DNA of 55,471 nucleotides from CAYGZL01 sp964354345 (GTDB taxonomy: Bacteria > Chloroflexota > Anaerolineae > Anaerolineales > UBA4823). The stretch lies in assembly GCA_964354345.1 (NCBI GenBank), contig CAYGZL010000019.1, forward strand, positions 1 through 55,471, written 5' to 3'. A program made the translations under genes and the position numbers. Shown one piece after another: positions 1 to 7,628 of the stretch; positions within the stretch are counted from its first letter, which is position 1; each line of letters opens with the position of its first letter. A model generated the notes under the pieces. That model had not been told where the DNA came from. It saw only the letters and a program-made list of their open reading frames with translations, and did not search any database.

Positions 1-396
1 GAACATTATGAAGCTGGCGTTGCTTTACAAGGCAGCGAGATAAAATCAATCCGCGCCGGGCAAATGAGCCTGGCTGAAGCCTATATTAAAATTGAGGCTC
101 ACGAAGCCTGGTTGATGGATGCTCATGTTGCACCGTACGAAGAAGCTGGCCATTTTAACCATGAACCACGGCGACCTCGGAAACTATTACTCCATCGTGC
201 CGAAATTCATCGCCTATGGAATCAAGTGCGCCAAAAGGGGGTGACCATCATCCCGATTCGCGTTTATCTCAAAGAAGGTCGAGCCAAAGTTGAAATTGCC
301 GTTGCGAAAGGTAAAAAGCTTTATGATAAACGCGCAGATTTGGCCAAACGTGATGCTGAGCGTGAAATGGAACGCCATTATAGTAAACGCGAATGA
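1..396 (+). CDS. smpB: SsrA-binding protein SmpB, 5' end missing
   Basis: The reading frame is open from base 1, so the gene enters from the left and only about the last 131 residues are present. SmpB binds the tRNA-like domain of tmRNA and delivers it to stalled ribosomes. Visible family features are the early ALQGSEIKSIRAGQ stretch, the HxxRxRKLLLHRxEI segment and the basic C-terminal tail (KRADLAKRDAEREMERHYSKRE region) that enters the mRNA channel. The ATG at 64 is internal to the conserved fold and is not the true start. Its RNA partner, ssrA, lies about 16 kb downstream in the same window. The stop overlaps the next start by 4 bases (ATGA). Confidence 0.95.
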   Translation, partial: EHYEAGVALQGSEIKSIRAGQMSLAEAYIKIEAHEAWLMDAHVAPYEEAGHFNHEPRRPRKLLLHRAEIHRLWNQVRQKGVTIIPIRVYLKEGRAKVEIAVAKGKKLYDKRADLAKRDAEREMERHYSKRE

Positions 397-1184
397 ACCT
401 GAAACCAACCACAATTAACCGTATCAACAGCTTGAGTCCCTCAGAGAAACGCCAGATCTATCAACGGTTGGTACCACGCCAACTCCTGGAAAATTTACAT
501 ATACTCCCTGACTTGCATGATTCGTCTGGACATGACTTATTCCAGTTAGTTGGCGATCCTGGTTCTTCCTTTGTTGAGCTCGAGCTCTTCCACCAGGTCA
601 GTTTTCCTGACCCGGTTCTCCACGGTCTGATTACTGACACATTGAATGGTCAACTCCATATCATAGAATATGTGATTAATGATCCAATGTCGCCACGCTT
701 TGACATCGACCGTACTCCAGACGGTCAACCGACTCATTATGGTACCGAAAATCGCAACCTGGTAGCTGAGCTTGCCGCACTGCAATTCGGTTTAGCGCCA
801 GGTCAAATCCGGCGCGGATTACGTTCGTTGCAATCTGCCATCCAGACTTTCGAGCAATTTGTGACCGATTTGGGTCAGGAACTATTCTTCTCCGAACCGC
901 TATATTACCATAACGCGATTCTATTTGAGCGTTATGGCTTTGGCTACCAAAAAGGCCGCCGCCTTATGGAACGTCTGCACGATGGTTTTTCGCCGGGTGG
1001 CGAGTTACTTCCGCTATTAAATAATTCGACACCTTTCCGTAAGCCAGAGGCTGCGGACAGCATCCGTTTACGCTCCTGGGCTATTCATGATGATCTACTC
1101 GGTATGCCCTTCACGGATGTAACGATGTATAAATGGGTTGGAAAATCAACAAACCTGGATACCAGTCAAGGTTGTGCATGGTAG
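393..1184 (+). CDS. Conserved-looking protein of unknown function, 263 aa
   Basis: This gene begins inside the smpB stop codon, so it is probably translationally coupled to smpB. I do not recognise the family. The protein looks soluble: no signal peptide or membrane segment is evident. A mixed alpha/beta first half is followed by a C-terminal part rich in aromatic residues and glycine (ERYGFGYQKGRRLMERLHDG, about residues 179-198). No cysteine or metal motif stands out. The clean overlap with smpB and the short overlap with the next gene argue that it is a real gene rather than a chance frame. Function is not assigned. Confidence 0.75.
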   Translation: MNLKPTTINRINSLSPSEKRQIYQRLVPRQLLENLHILPDLHDSSGHDLFQLVGDPGSSFVELELFHQVSFPDPVLHGLITDTLNGQLHIIEYVINDPMSPRFDIDRTPDGQPTHYGTENRNLVAELAALQFGLAPGQIRRGLRSLQSAIQTFEQFVTDLGQELFFSEPLYYHNAILFERYGFGYQKGRRLMERLHDGFSPGGELLPLLNNSTPFRKPEAADSIRLRSWAIHDDLLGMPFTDVTMYKWVGKSTNLDTSQGCAW

Positions 1185-1885
1185 GCAATAACTTAATTGC
1201 ATTACTCCTGACCTTCGCCGTCGCGCTGACCTGGTTGCGGTTGAATGACTTCACTGCAGCAAGGGGTTGGGTTAACAGCGACTTGAGCAGGAAGATCATC
1301 CATATTGGCACCGGACCATTATTTGTTTTATGCTGGTTGTTATTCGATGATGCCGCCTCGGCACGCTTTCTGGCTGCGTTGGTTCCCCTGGCTATTACCG
1401 GGCAATTTGTCCTTGTCGGTACGGGTATCGTTAAGGATGAAGCTGCGGTTCGCGCCATGTCACGGCACGGCGATCGGCGAGAAATATTACGCGGACCGCT
1501 ATATTATGGGATCGTATTCGTGGTTCTCACTCTCATTTACTGGCGCACCACACCGATTGGGATAGTCGCTCTGATGTTGATGTGTGGTGGAGATGGGCTG
1601 GCAGACATCCTTGGGAGACGGTATGGCAGCTTAAAATTACCCTGGAATCGTCAAAAAACCCGGATCGGATCAGCAGGCATGTTAGTGGGTGGATGGCTCC
1701 TCGCATCCCTCATTTTGACTGTTTTCGTTGCCCTGGGGTATTTCTCCAATCCCCTGGTAACATACCTACCTGCGGTCACTCTCATTGCTGTGGTGGGAAC
1801 GATTGTCGAATCCTTACCGGTTGAGGATTTAGATAATATTACGGTTACATTCGCGGCAATAATACTGGGACATCTCATGTTCTAA
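1178..1885 (+). CDS. Integral membrane phytol/dolichol kinase-like protein (CTP-dependent lipid kinase family)
   Basis: About 235 residues with roughly seven hydrophobic segments. The stretch RKIIHIGTGPLFVLCW (near the N-terminus) and the glycine-rich GGDGLADILGRRYGSLKLPW motif with a following KTRIGSAGM match the VTE5/FOLK/dolichol kinase and CdsA-related membrane nucleotidyl-transfer family, which phosphorylate isoprenoid alcohols using CTP. The specific substrate cannot be read from the sequence; phytol, farnesol or geranylgeraniol salvage are options. I prefer the ATG at 1178 over the one at 1133: it follows an AAGG motif at sensible spacing, starts directly at the first membrane helix and overlaps the previous gene by only 7 bases. 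Confidence 0.75.
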   Translation: MVGNNLIALLLTFAVALTWLRLNDFTAARGWVNSDLSRKIIHIGTGPLFVLCWLLFDDAASARFLAALVPLAITGQFVLVGTGIVKDEAAVRAMSRHGDRREILRGPLYYGIVFVVLTLIYWRTTPIGIVALMLMCGGDGLADILGRRYGSLKLPWNRQKTRIGSAGMLVGGWLLASLILTVFVALGYFSNPLVTYLPAVTLIAVVGTIVESLPVEDLDNITVTFAAIILGHLMF

Positions 1886-1894
1886 ATCTAGCCA

Positions 1895-1923
1895 TTGACG
1901 AATTCGGGTTATTTTGATATTAT
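1895..1923 (+). promoter_or_regulatory. Predicted sigma-70 promoter for the A-type Fe-S carrier gene
   Basis: TTGACG (1895-1900) and TATTAT (1918-1923) are separated by 17 bases and lie about 100 bases upstream of the start at 2025. The spacing is ideal and both hexamers are close to consensus. The long leader is not otherwise explained. Confidence 0.5.
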
Positions 1924-2024
1924 TCATCTATAAATAGTATGCATAATAAACCAGGTATCCTATATTATTCGCCTTACAGATCAGAAGTATTCCACTTATT
2001 TTCAATAAACAATGAGGTATGACA

Positions 2025-2420
2025 ATGCTGACCGAACAGGTACAAACCGATTTTATTTTACTCACACCTGCTGCCATACAGGCGATCAAGGATTTAATGA
2101 CCAAAAGAAACCTCTCCGGATTCGCCTTACGGGTGTTTGTTTCGGGGAGCGGTTGTTCTGGACTCCAGTATGGTATGGCCTTAGAAAACAAAATCCGCCA
2201 GCAGGATGTGGCCGGGGAATTTGACGGCGTCAAGGTGGTTGTGGATGAAATATCAATCCAATACCTGCATGGTTCTACAGTAGATTATGTCGAAGACGTG
2301 CAGGGCAGTGGATTTAAAATTGAGAATCCAAACCTTGTATCTTCGTGTGGCTGTGGAAATTCTTACCGCACGAAAGATTCAAAAACCGAGGGTGAAAATT
2401 GTGGCTGTGAATGCGAATAA
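2025..2420 (+). CDS. A-type iron-sulfur carrier (ErpA/IscA/SufA family) with Cys-rich C-terminal extension
   Basis: HesB-fold protein of about 131 residues. The three conserved family cysteines are seen: one in SGSGCSGLQYGMALE and two in the CGCGNS motif. These proteins carry [2Fe-2S]/[4Fe-4S] clusters from the scaffold to apo-targets; the window is rich in Fe-S clients. After CGCGNS, where most homologues end, this protein continues for about 18 residues and ends in a second cysteine group (NCGCECE). The ATG at 2025 is preferred over 2019 because the GAGG motif at 2014-2017 is then 7 bases upstream. It converges directly on the next gene with no spacer. The exact subtype (ErpA versus SufA/IscA) cannot be decided by eye. 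Confidence 0.9.
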   Translation: MLTEQVQTDFILLTPAAIQAIKDLMTKRNLSGFALRVFVSGSGCSGLQYGMALENKIRQQDVAGEFDGVKVVVDEISIQYLHGSTVDYVEDVQGSGFKIENPNLVSSCGCGNSYRTKDSKTEGENCGCECE

Positions 2421-3044
2421 TTAGCGCCCGCGTAGGAAAGATATCAACGTTCCAAAGATTCCAATCGAAGCCAACACAATTATAACCAGACCCATTGGCA
2501 AACGACCCGAAATGCTTTGCGCTGTTTCCACAGCAAAAGTTGGAATGATAGCTGTAGGAGCAGGTGTATATGTTGGTAAGCGTGTGGGAGGGATATCTAC
2601 TAGAAACTGAGCTGCCAGGGTCGGGTCAATGGTGGGCGTTGTGCGTGGGGTTTTCGTCGGTGGCGGTTCGACGATTCCCACAGCCCCACGAATTTCAACC
2701 AAATCCTTATATACCCAGGCTACTCCTCCTGCTACCCCAGGATACGCAATTTGAACCCATTCCCCCCCAACAGATCTCCCCAAGGCTGGCGCCTGGGCAC
2801 CGATCGGTAACATACCGACTAAATCATAACCGATCGTTCCTGGACCGGAGCGTAAGTTAGCGAAACCTTGTTCATTTTGCAACACGACAATAGAAGCATT
2901 CATCGGCGAACCAGTCACAGTGGGGATGGAGCCTGTGGGGATTTGAGCCGCAACCCTCAACGGCAGATTAATTTGCAAACTTACCCACAGCAATATCCCG
3001 CTGAGTAAAATGACAGCGATCCCTTTCAAGAAACGAAGTTGCAT
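2421..3044 (-). CDS. Membrane-anchored bacterial SH3-domain protein
   Basis: Start at 3044 follows an ideal GGAGGTG four bases upstream; a longer in-frame ATG at 3116 has no such site. The roughly 207-residue protein has an N-terminal hydrophobic segment (signal or anchor), then an SH3b-like module with the typical GFANLRSGPGTIGYDLVG and GEWVQIAYPG motifs, a Thr/Pro-rich linker, and a C-terminal membrane helix (GLVIIVLASIGIFGTLISF) followed by a short basic tail. SH3b domains often bind peptidoglycan, so a cell-envelope role is inferred. Transcribed towards the previous gene, with the stop codons adjacent. Confidence 0.75.
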   Translation of the reverse strand: MQLRFLKGIAVILLSGILLWVSLQINLPLRVAAQIPTGSIPTVTGSPMNASIVVLQNEQGFANLRSGPGTIGYDLVGMLPIGAQAPALGRSVGGEWVQIAYPGVAGGVAWVYKDLVEIRGAVGIVEPPPTKTPRTTPTIDPTLAAQFLVDIPPTRLPTYTPAPTAIIPTFAVETAQSISGRLPMGLVIIVLASIGIFGTLISFLRGR

Positions 3045-3173
3045 GTCACCTCCGGCAGATACCCGAATATAATGGAGGAGATTATAATCACAATTTACAA
3101 GAAACCTAATATGCATTCCTACGTAATAACTAGCGGAAGAATAATATTATTTTCCAGAAACAATGGATAAAAA

Positions 3174-3758
3174 ATGGAACCTCGTATTTTTCATGGTGAC
3201 TTAACCCCCATTGATATCAGTCAGGTGCTCATCGCCGAGTTTAACCATGGCAACTGGCGGGCGCAACAAATTGGAGAGGATGACCAGGTGATCGTGCAAA
3301 TCGCCAGCCGCGAGTTCACTCAGGTGGGTGGGAAAATAGCTTTGAGTATTGCTATCCGTAAAGTTGAGGATGGCGTTTCGATACAAATGGGCAAACAGAA
3401 CTGGTTGGGAGTAGCTGCCAGCCTGGGGCAGACTGCTCTTTATACCTGGTTGAATCCAATTAACTTGCTATCGCGCCTGGATGATCTGGCCCAAGATATC
3501 GAGAATTTACAATTATCCGAGCAAGCCTGGAAAGTTATCGAAAATACCGCTCACGCAATGGGTGCTTCTTATGAAATATCCGAACGGTTACGGCGCATGG
3601 TTTGTAGTTATTGCGACACGCCCAATCCACTCGCCGGATCGAATTGTATCGCCTGTGGAGCACCGCTTGGCTATTCCCAACCCCAAACGTGTAAGAAGTG
3701 TGGTTTTGTTCTACAATCGAGTGAAGGCGTCTGCCCCAATTGCGGCCAGCGTGTCTAA
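3174..3758 (+). CDS. Double zinc-ribbon protein of unknown function
   Basis: 194 residues. The first 140 or so form an unrecognised alpha/beta domain that includes an amphipathic central stretch (QNWLGVAASLGQTALYTW). The C-terminus carries two CxxC...CxxC zinc ribbons: CSYC with CIAC, and CKKC with CPNC. Such tandem ribbons are common on bacterial proteins that recruit partners or nucleic acids, but no activity can be assigned. It diverges from the SH3 gene upstream and ends in a strong hairpin terminator. Confidence 0.75.
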   Translation: MEPRIFHGDLTPIDISQVLIAEFNHGNWRAQQIGEDDQVIVQIASREFTQVGGKIALSIAIRKVEDGVSIQMGKQNWLGVAASLGQTALYTWLNPINLLSRLDDLAQDIENLQLSEQAWKVIENTAHAMGASYEISERLRRMVCSYCDTPNPLAGSNCIACGAPLGYSQPQTCKKCGFVLQSSEGVCPNCGQRV

Positions 3759-3796
3759 GAAGCAGCGTCTCGAGATAAATCGAGACGCTGCTTCTT
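3757..3796. terminator. Bidirectional hairpin terminator between the zinc-ribbon gene and tkt
   Basis: A perfect 17-base inverted repeat (3757-3773 and 3780-3796) with a 6-base loop begins inside the stop codon of the upstream gene. It is flanked by T-rich sequence on both sides and lies between two convergent genes, so it probably serves both. Confidence 0.85.
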
Positions 3797-3828
3797 ATTT
3801 AATTTCCAAATTTCCCAATTTCCCAATC

Positions 3829-5835
3829 CTAACTCATTATTCCGTGTACATGAGCAAGGATATTTTCGACTGTCAAACCATAATTCTTATAAATTACTTG
3901 ATAAGGCGCAGAAGCGCCAAACCTGTCAACAGAAATCACCTTGCCGCGGCTGCCAACCCAGCGTTCCCAGCCCTGGGATACACCAGCCTCAATACTGATG
4001 CGTAACGGAATATCCGGGGGTAAAACCTGTTCCTGGTAAGAGACACCCTGCATTTCAAACAATTCCCAACTGGGAAAAGAAACCAGGCGCACATTCACAC
4101 CCTCGGTCGCCAGGTGAACCCCAGCCTGGAGGATCAGGCTGACTTCGGTGCCTGAAGCCATCAGGATCACCTCGGGTTTCGTCTCACCCAGATCAGCCAG
4201 GACATATGCGCCTTTCGCTAAATTCCCAGCATCTGCATACACTGTACGATCCAGGGTTGGTGCATCCTGGCGGGAAAAAATTAATACAGTAGGGCCATCG
4301 CGCCGATTTACGGCAACTTTCCAGGCTTCTGCCACTTCGTTCGCATCCCCTGGTCGGATAACCACCAGATTGGGGATCGAGCGTAGCGCTGCCAGGTGTT
4401 CAATTGGCTGATGTGTTGGACCGTCTTCGCCAACCCCAATGCTGTCATGGGTAAACACCCAGATACTCGGATAATGGGAAAGCGCCGATAAGCGAATTGC
4501 CGGGCGCATATAATCTGAAAAGACCAGGAAGGTAGCCCCATAGGGGATTACTCCTCCGTGCACGACCATCCCATTCACGATCGCACCCATCCCATGTTCG
4601 CGTACGCCAAAGTGAAAGTTTCTTCCGTGAGGTGTCGTAGCCTGGAAACTAGAATTGCCATCCAGCCAGGTCTTATTGGATGGGGTTAAATCGGCTGAAC
4701 CACCAATCAACTCTGGGATTTTCGCAGCGAGGGCGTTGAGGACTTTAGCCGAGGAATTGCGCGTCGCCATCCCCTTTGCATCAGCCGGAAAGACTGGCAA
4801 AGCTGTTTCCCAGCCTTCGGGCAACTGTCCCGCCAAACGGCGCTCTAACTCAGCCGCAAGATCAGGATACACCTTCCGGTAAACTTCAAAACGCTCCTTC
4901 CATTTAGCTTCAACTTGAGCGCCGTTCGGAATTGCCTGACGATAATGTGCCAACACATCTGGTGGAACCAAAAAACGAGGTTCTATTGGCCAACCTAATT
5001 TTTGCTTGGCACCATTCAATTCTACATCGCCCGGGGGTTCACCATGCGCCTTTTCAGTATCCTGCCGGGTCGGCAGCCCATAGCCAATGTGGGTTCGACA
5101 AAGGATTAAAGACGGTCGTGGATCCAGCTGTGCCTGTTGGATCGCATTGTCAACGGCAGCTACATCATTACCATCGCCGACCGATATGGTTTGCCAACCG
5201 TAAGCAGCAAACCGGGCTGCACGATCTTCCGTAAATGCCAGGTCGGTGCTGCCATCAATCGTAATCCGATTGTCGTCATACAGGCAGATTAGTTTACCCA
5301 GGCGCTGGTGTCCAGCGAATGAAGCTGCTTCGGAAGCCAATCCTTCCATTAAATCGCCATCGGTAACAATGGCATAGACACGGTGATCCACAATGACATG
5401 ACCAGGACGGTTGAAACAGGCTGCCAGGTGAGTTTCGGCAACTGCCATCCCGACCGCATTCGAGATTCCCTGGCCTAATGGACCGGTGGTTACCTCTACA
5501 CCGGGAGTTAACCCATACTCGGGATGTCCAGGCGTCCGACTGCCCCACTGCCGGAAATTCATGATCTCTTCCAAGGAAAGATCATAACCGGTTAAGTACA
5601 ATAAGCTATATAACAACATCGAACCATGCCCACCGGATAGGATGAAACGGTCGCGATCAGGCCAGTGGTGATTACGGGGATTAAATTTTAAATGGCGCGT
5701 CCACAAGGTATACGCTAAAGCTGCGTCTCCCATTGGTAAACCCGGGTGTCCTGAATTGGCTTTTTGAACTGCGTCTGCAGATAAAAACCGTAAGGTGTTG
5801 ATAGCCCGCGCCTGTAGTTCTGCCATTGAATTCAT
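3829..5835 (-). CDS. tkt: Transketolase
   Basis: 668 residues, the usual bacterial length. It transfers two-carbon ketol units between sugar phosphates in the pentose phosphate pathway with thiamine diphosphate. Seen: the N-terminal NSGHPGLPMG motif, the ThDP/Mg signature beginning with GDGDLMEG-type sequence (DGDLMEGLASEAASFAGH), the central REHGMGAIVNG and pyrimidine-domain YMRPAIRLSAL, and THDSIGVGEDGPTHQPIEHL. The start at 5835 has a GAGGAG site 8 bases upstream. Monocistronic: it converges on a terminator downstream and is divergent from the hdr operon. Confidence 0.97.
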   Translation of the reverse strand: MNSMAELQARAINTLRFLSADAVQKANSGHPGLPMGDAALAYTLWTRHLKFNPRNHHWPDRDRFILSGGHGSMLLYSLLYLTGYDLSLEEIMNFRQWGSRTPGHPEYGLTPGVEVTTGPLGQGISNAVGMAVAETHLAACFNRPGHVIVDHRVYAIVTDGDLMEGLASEAASFAGHQRLGKLICLYDDNRITIDGSTDLAFTEDRAARFAAYGWQTISVGDGNDVAAVDNAIQQAQLDPRPSLILCRTHIGYGLPTRQDTEKAHGEPPGDVELNGAKQKLGWPIEPRFLVPPDVLAHYRQAIPNGAQVEAKWKERFEVYRKVYPDLAAELERRLAGQLPEGWETALPVFPADAKGMATRNSSAKVLNALAAKIPELIGGSADLTPSNKTWLDGNSSFQATTPHGRNFHFGVREHGMGAIVNGMVVHGGVIPYGATFLVFSDYMRPAIRLSALSHYPSIWVFTHDSIGVGEDGPTHQPIEHLAALRSIPNLVVIRPGDANEVAEAWKVAVNRRDGPTVLIFSRQDAPTLDRTVYADAGNLAKGAYVLADLGETKPEVILMASGTEVSLILQAGVHLATEGVNVRLVSFPSWELFEMQGVSYQEQVLPPDIPLRISIEAGVSQGWERWVGSRGKVISVDRFGASAPYQVIYKNYGLTVENILAHVHGIMS

Positions 5836-5924
5836 AATAAACTCCTCGCTGGATTATTTCATACTATTTTACCGCAGTGTTATATGCACATAATTACAAA
5901 CTACCTGTACATCCTATGACAATC

Positions 5925-5957
5925 ATCATTTATCAATGATATTGAATCAGGTATACT
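5925..5957 (+). promoter_or_regulatory. Candidate promoter with overlapping palindrome for the hdr-mvh operon
   Basis: TATACT at 5952-5957 is a good -10; TTATCA (5930-5935, 16-base spacer) is a weak -35. A small palindrome, ATCATT-tatc-AATGAT (5925-5940), overlaps the -35 position, where a regulator would act. It lies about 95 bases before the TTG start of hdrC. Only the sequence match supports this. Confidence 0.35.
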
Positions 5958-6051
5958 TGTAGGGTAAGAATCTCGTCAAAGAGTGCCCAACAAAACCGCA
6001 CTCAATCAATCACACCTCTCATAATTATGCCCCAAGCTCAGGAGGTGGCTC

Positions 6052-6645
6052 TTGACTGAAACACAAATCAATCCTGTTAATCCCAACGATCCCAATCCTA
6101 ATTTACGATTTTTAGAGGAAGTCAGTTCGGCAACGGCTGGCGTGGCACGCCTGGAGATGTGCATCCAATGTGGCACCTGCGGTGGTTCCTGCCCATCCTC
6201 AGCTGAGATGGACCATACGCCACGCCATTTATTTGCCATGATCCGAGCCGGTATGCGTGAAGAGGTTCTGCGCAGTAATACCCAATGGATCTGTGTTTCC
6301 TGTTACAACTGCGTAGTTCGCTGCCCACAAGAAGTCCATATAACCGATGTGATGTATACATTGAAGGGCATGGCGATCCGCGCGAAATTGTTCAGAGATA
6401 GCACCGCACCGGATTTTTCCCAGACTTTTATCGATATGGTAGAAAGACACGGTCGGAGTTATGAGTTTGGCCTGGCCTCGCGACATTACCTTAAGCATTT
6501 CCCCTTACGATTACCCAGCATGGCGCCGATGGGGTTAGGAATGCTAAGGAAAAAACGCATGGTGATGACCCCCAAAACCATCCACGGGATCGCTCAACTT
6601 CAGGCGATTCTTCAGCGCGCCAAGGAAGTGGAGGTTGAAGCATGA
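6052..6645 (+). CDS. hdrC: Heterodisulfide reductase-like subunit C (two [4Fe-4S] ferredoxin-type)
   Basis: 197 residues. Two complete four-cysteine motifs are visible: C37/C40/C43/C47 (CIQCGTCGGSC) and C81/C84/C87/C91 (CVSCYNCVVRC), each binding a [4Fe-4S] cluster that wires HdrA to HdrB. The start is a TTG with a strong GGAGGTGG just upstream; no closer ATG exists. First gene of the operon, with a 4-base overlap into hdrB. Its length matches methanogen HdrC and Hdr-like proteins of sulfate reducers and acetogens. Confidence 0.93.
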   Translation: MTETQINPVNPNDPNPNLRFLEEVSSATAGVARLEMCIQCGTCGGSCPSSAEMDHTPRHLFAMIRAGMREEVLRSNTQWICVSCYNCVVRCPQEVHITDVMYTLKGMAIRAKLFRDSTAPDFSQTFIDMVERHGRSYEFGLASRHYLKHFPLRLPSMAPMGLGMLRKKRMVMTPKTIHGIAQLQAILQRAKEVEVEA

Positions 6646-7628
6646 ATAAATATCTGTTCTATCCCGGCTGTTCCATGGAAACCAGCTCTCGATCATACAA
6701 CCTCTCCTTGAAAGCTATCTGTGAACCACTCGGTCTGGAGTTGGATGAAATTAAAGATTGGAACTGCTGTGGGGCTACTGAATATCTTGGCATCAGCCTG
6801 ACACCAGCATATGCTCTAATCAGTCGCAACCTGGCTTTAGCACAGAAGCAATCCAACGATACAAAAACGGTAGTAGCCTCTTGCAGTGCCTGTTATTTAA
6901 ACCTGTCCAAGGCGGATCACTTCATGCTGGAAAGACCTTCCTTGGGAGTTAATGTCAACAAAGCTTTAGCAGCCGGCGACCTTCATTATGATCCAGGATC
7001 TTTGCACATCCGTCACCTGCTGGATGTTATTATTTACGACATCGGCTTAGATGCGGTTCGCAAACAGGTGGTCCGCCCGTTGAAAGGATTGCGGATAGCA
7101 CCATACCTGGGATGTATGGTACCCCGACCTGATTACGAAAAACGCTGGTCTGATACAGAATATCCCACTGAGTTAGACAACTTGATGAAAGCACTCGGTG
7201 CGGAAGTGATCGATTTTCCCCTGAAGACTCACTGCTGCGGTGGCCACATGACCCAAATCGGTCCTAAAGTGGCATTCGAGTTGATCCGCCGCTTGATCTC
7301 TGCCGCTGACCAATACAAGGCTGATGTAATGGTCACGGTTTGCCCGATGTGTCAGATGAACCTGGACGCCTTCCAGAACGAAACCAATCGTTATTTCAAA
7401 ACCAGCTATCACATGCCGATCCTGTTCTTTACGCAACTCATGGGATTAGCCTTCGGAAAAAATCCAGATGACCTGGGTATCGGCCTGGAGCTGGTTAATC
7501 CACGGAAGGCTTTGAGCCGTATCGGAGTTGAGCTGCCCGAACCAGAGGAGAAGAAGGCACCGACAAAGAAAGCCAAGAAGGCAGGCTTACCAATGCCCAG
7601 TATGCCTGGCACCGAGGAGGAAAGCTAA
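6642..7628 (+). CDS. hdrB: Heterodisulfide reductase-like subunit B (CCG-domain, non-cubane clusters)
   Basis: 328 residues. Both CCG modules that hold the catalytic non-cubane [4Fe-4S] clusters of HdrB are intact: C10, C42-C43, C81/C84 in the first; LGCMVPRP, HCCGG and CPMC in the second. In methanogens this subunit reduces CoM-S-S-CoB; the disulfide or other acceptor in a bacterium is unknown. A roughly 30-residue Lys/Pro/Glu-rich C-terminal tail (EEKKAPTKKAKKAG) extends beyond the usual family end. Overlaps hdrC by 4 bases and hdrA by 1 base. Confidence 0.93.
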   Translation: MNKYLFYPGCSMETSSRSYNLSLKAICEPLGLELDEIKDWNCCGATEYLGISLTPAYALISRNLALAQKQSNDTKTVVASCSACYLNLSKADHFMLERPSLGVNVNKALAAGDLHYDPGSLHIRHLLDVIIYDIGLDAVRKQVVRPLKGLRIAPYLGCMVPRPDYEKRWSDTEYPTELDNLMKALGAEVIDFPLKTHCCGGHMTQIGPKVAFELIRRLISAADQYKADVMVTVCPMCQMNLDAFQNETNRYFKTSYHMPILFFTQLMGLAFGKNPDDLGIGLELVNPRKALSRIGVELPEPEEKKAPTKKAKKAGLPMPSMPGTEEES

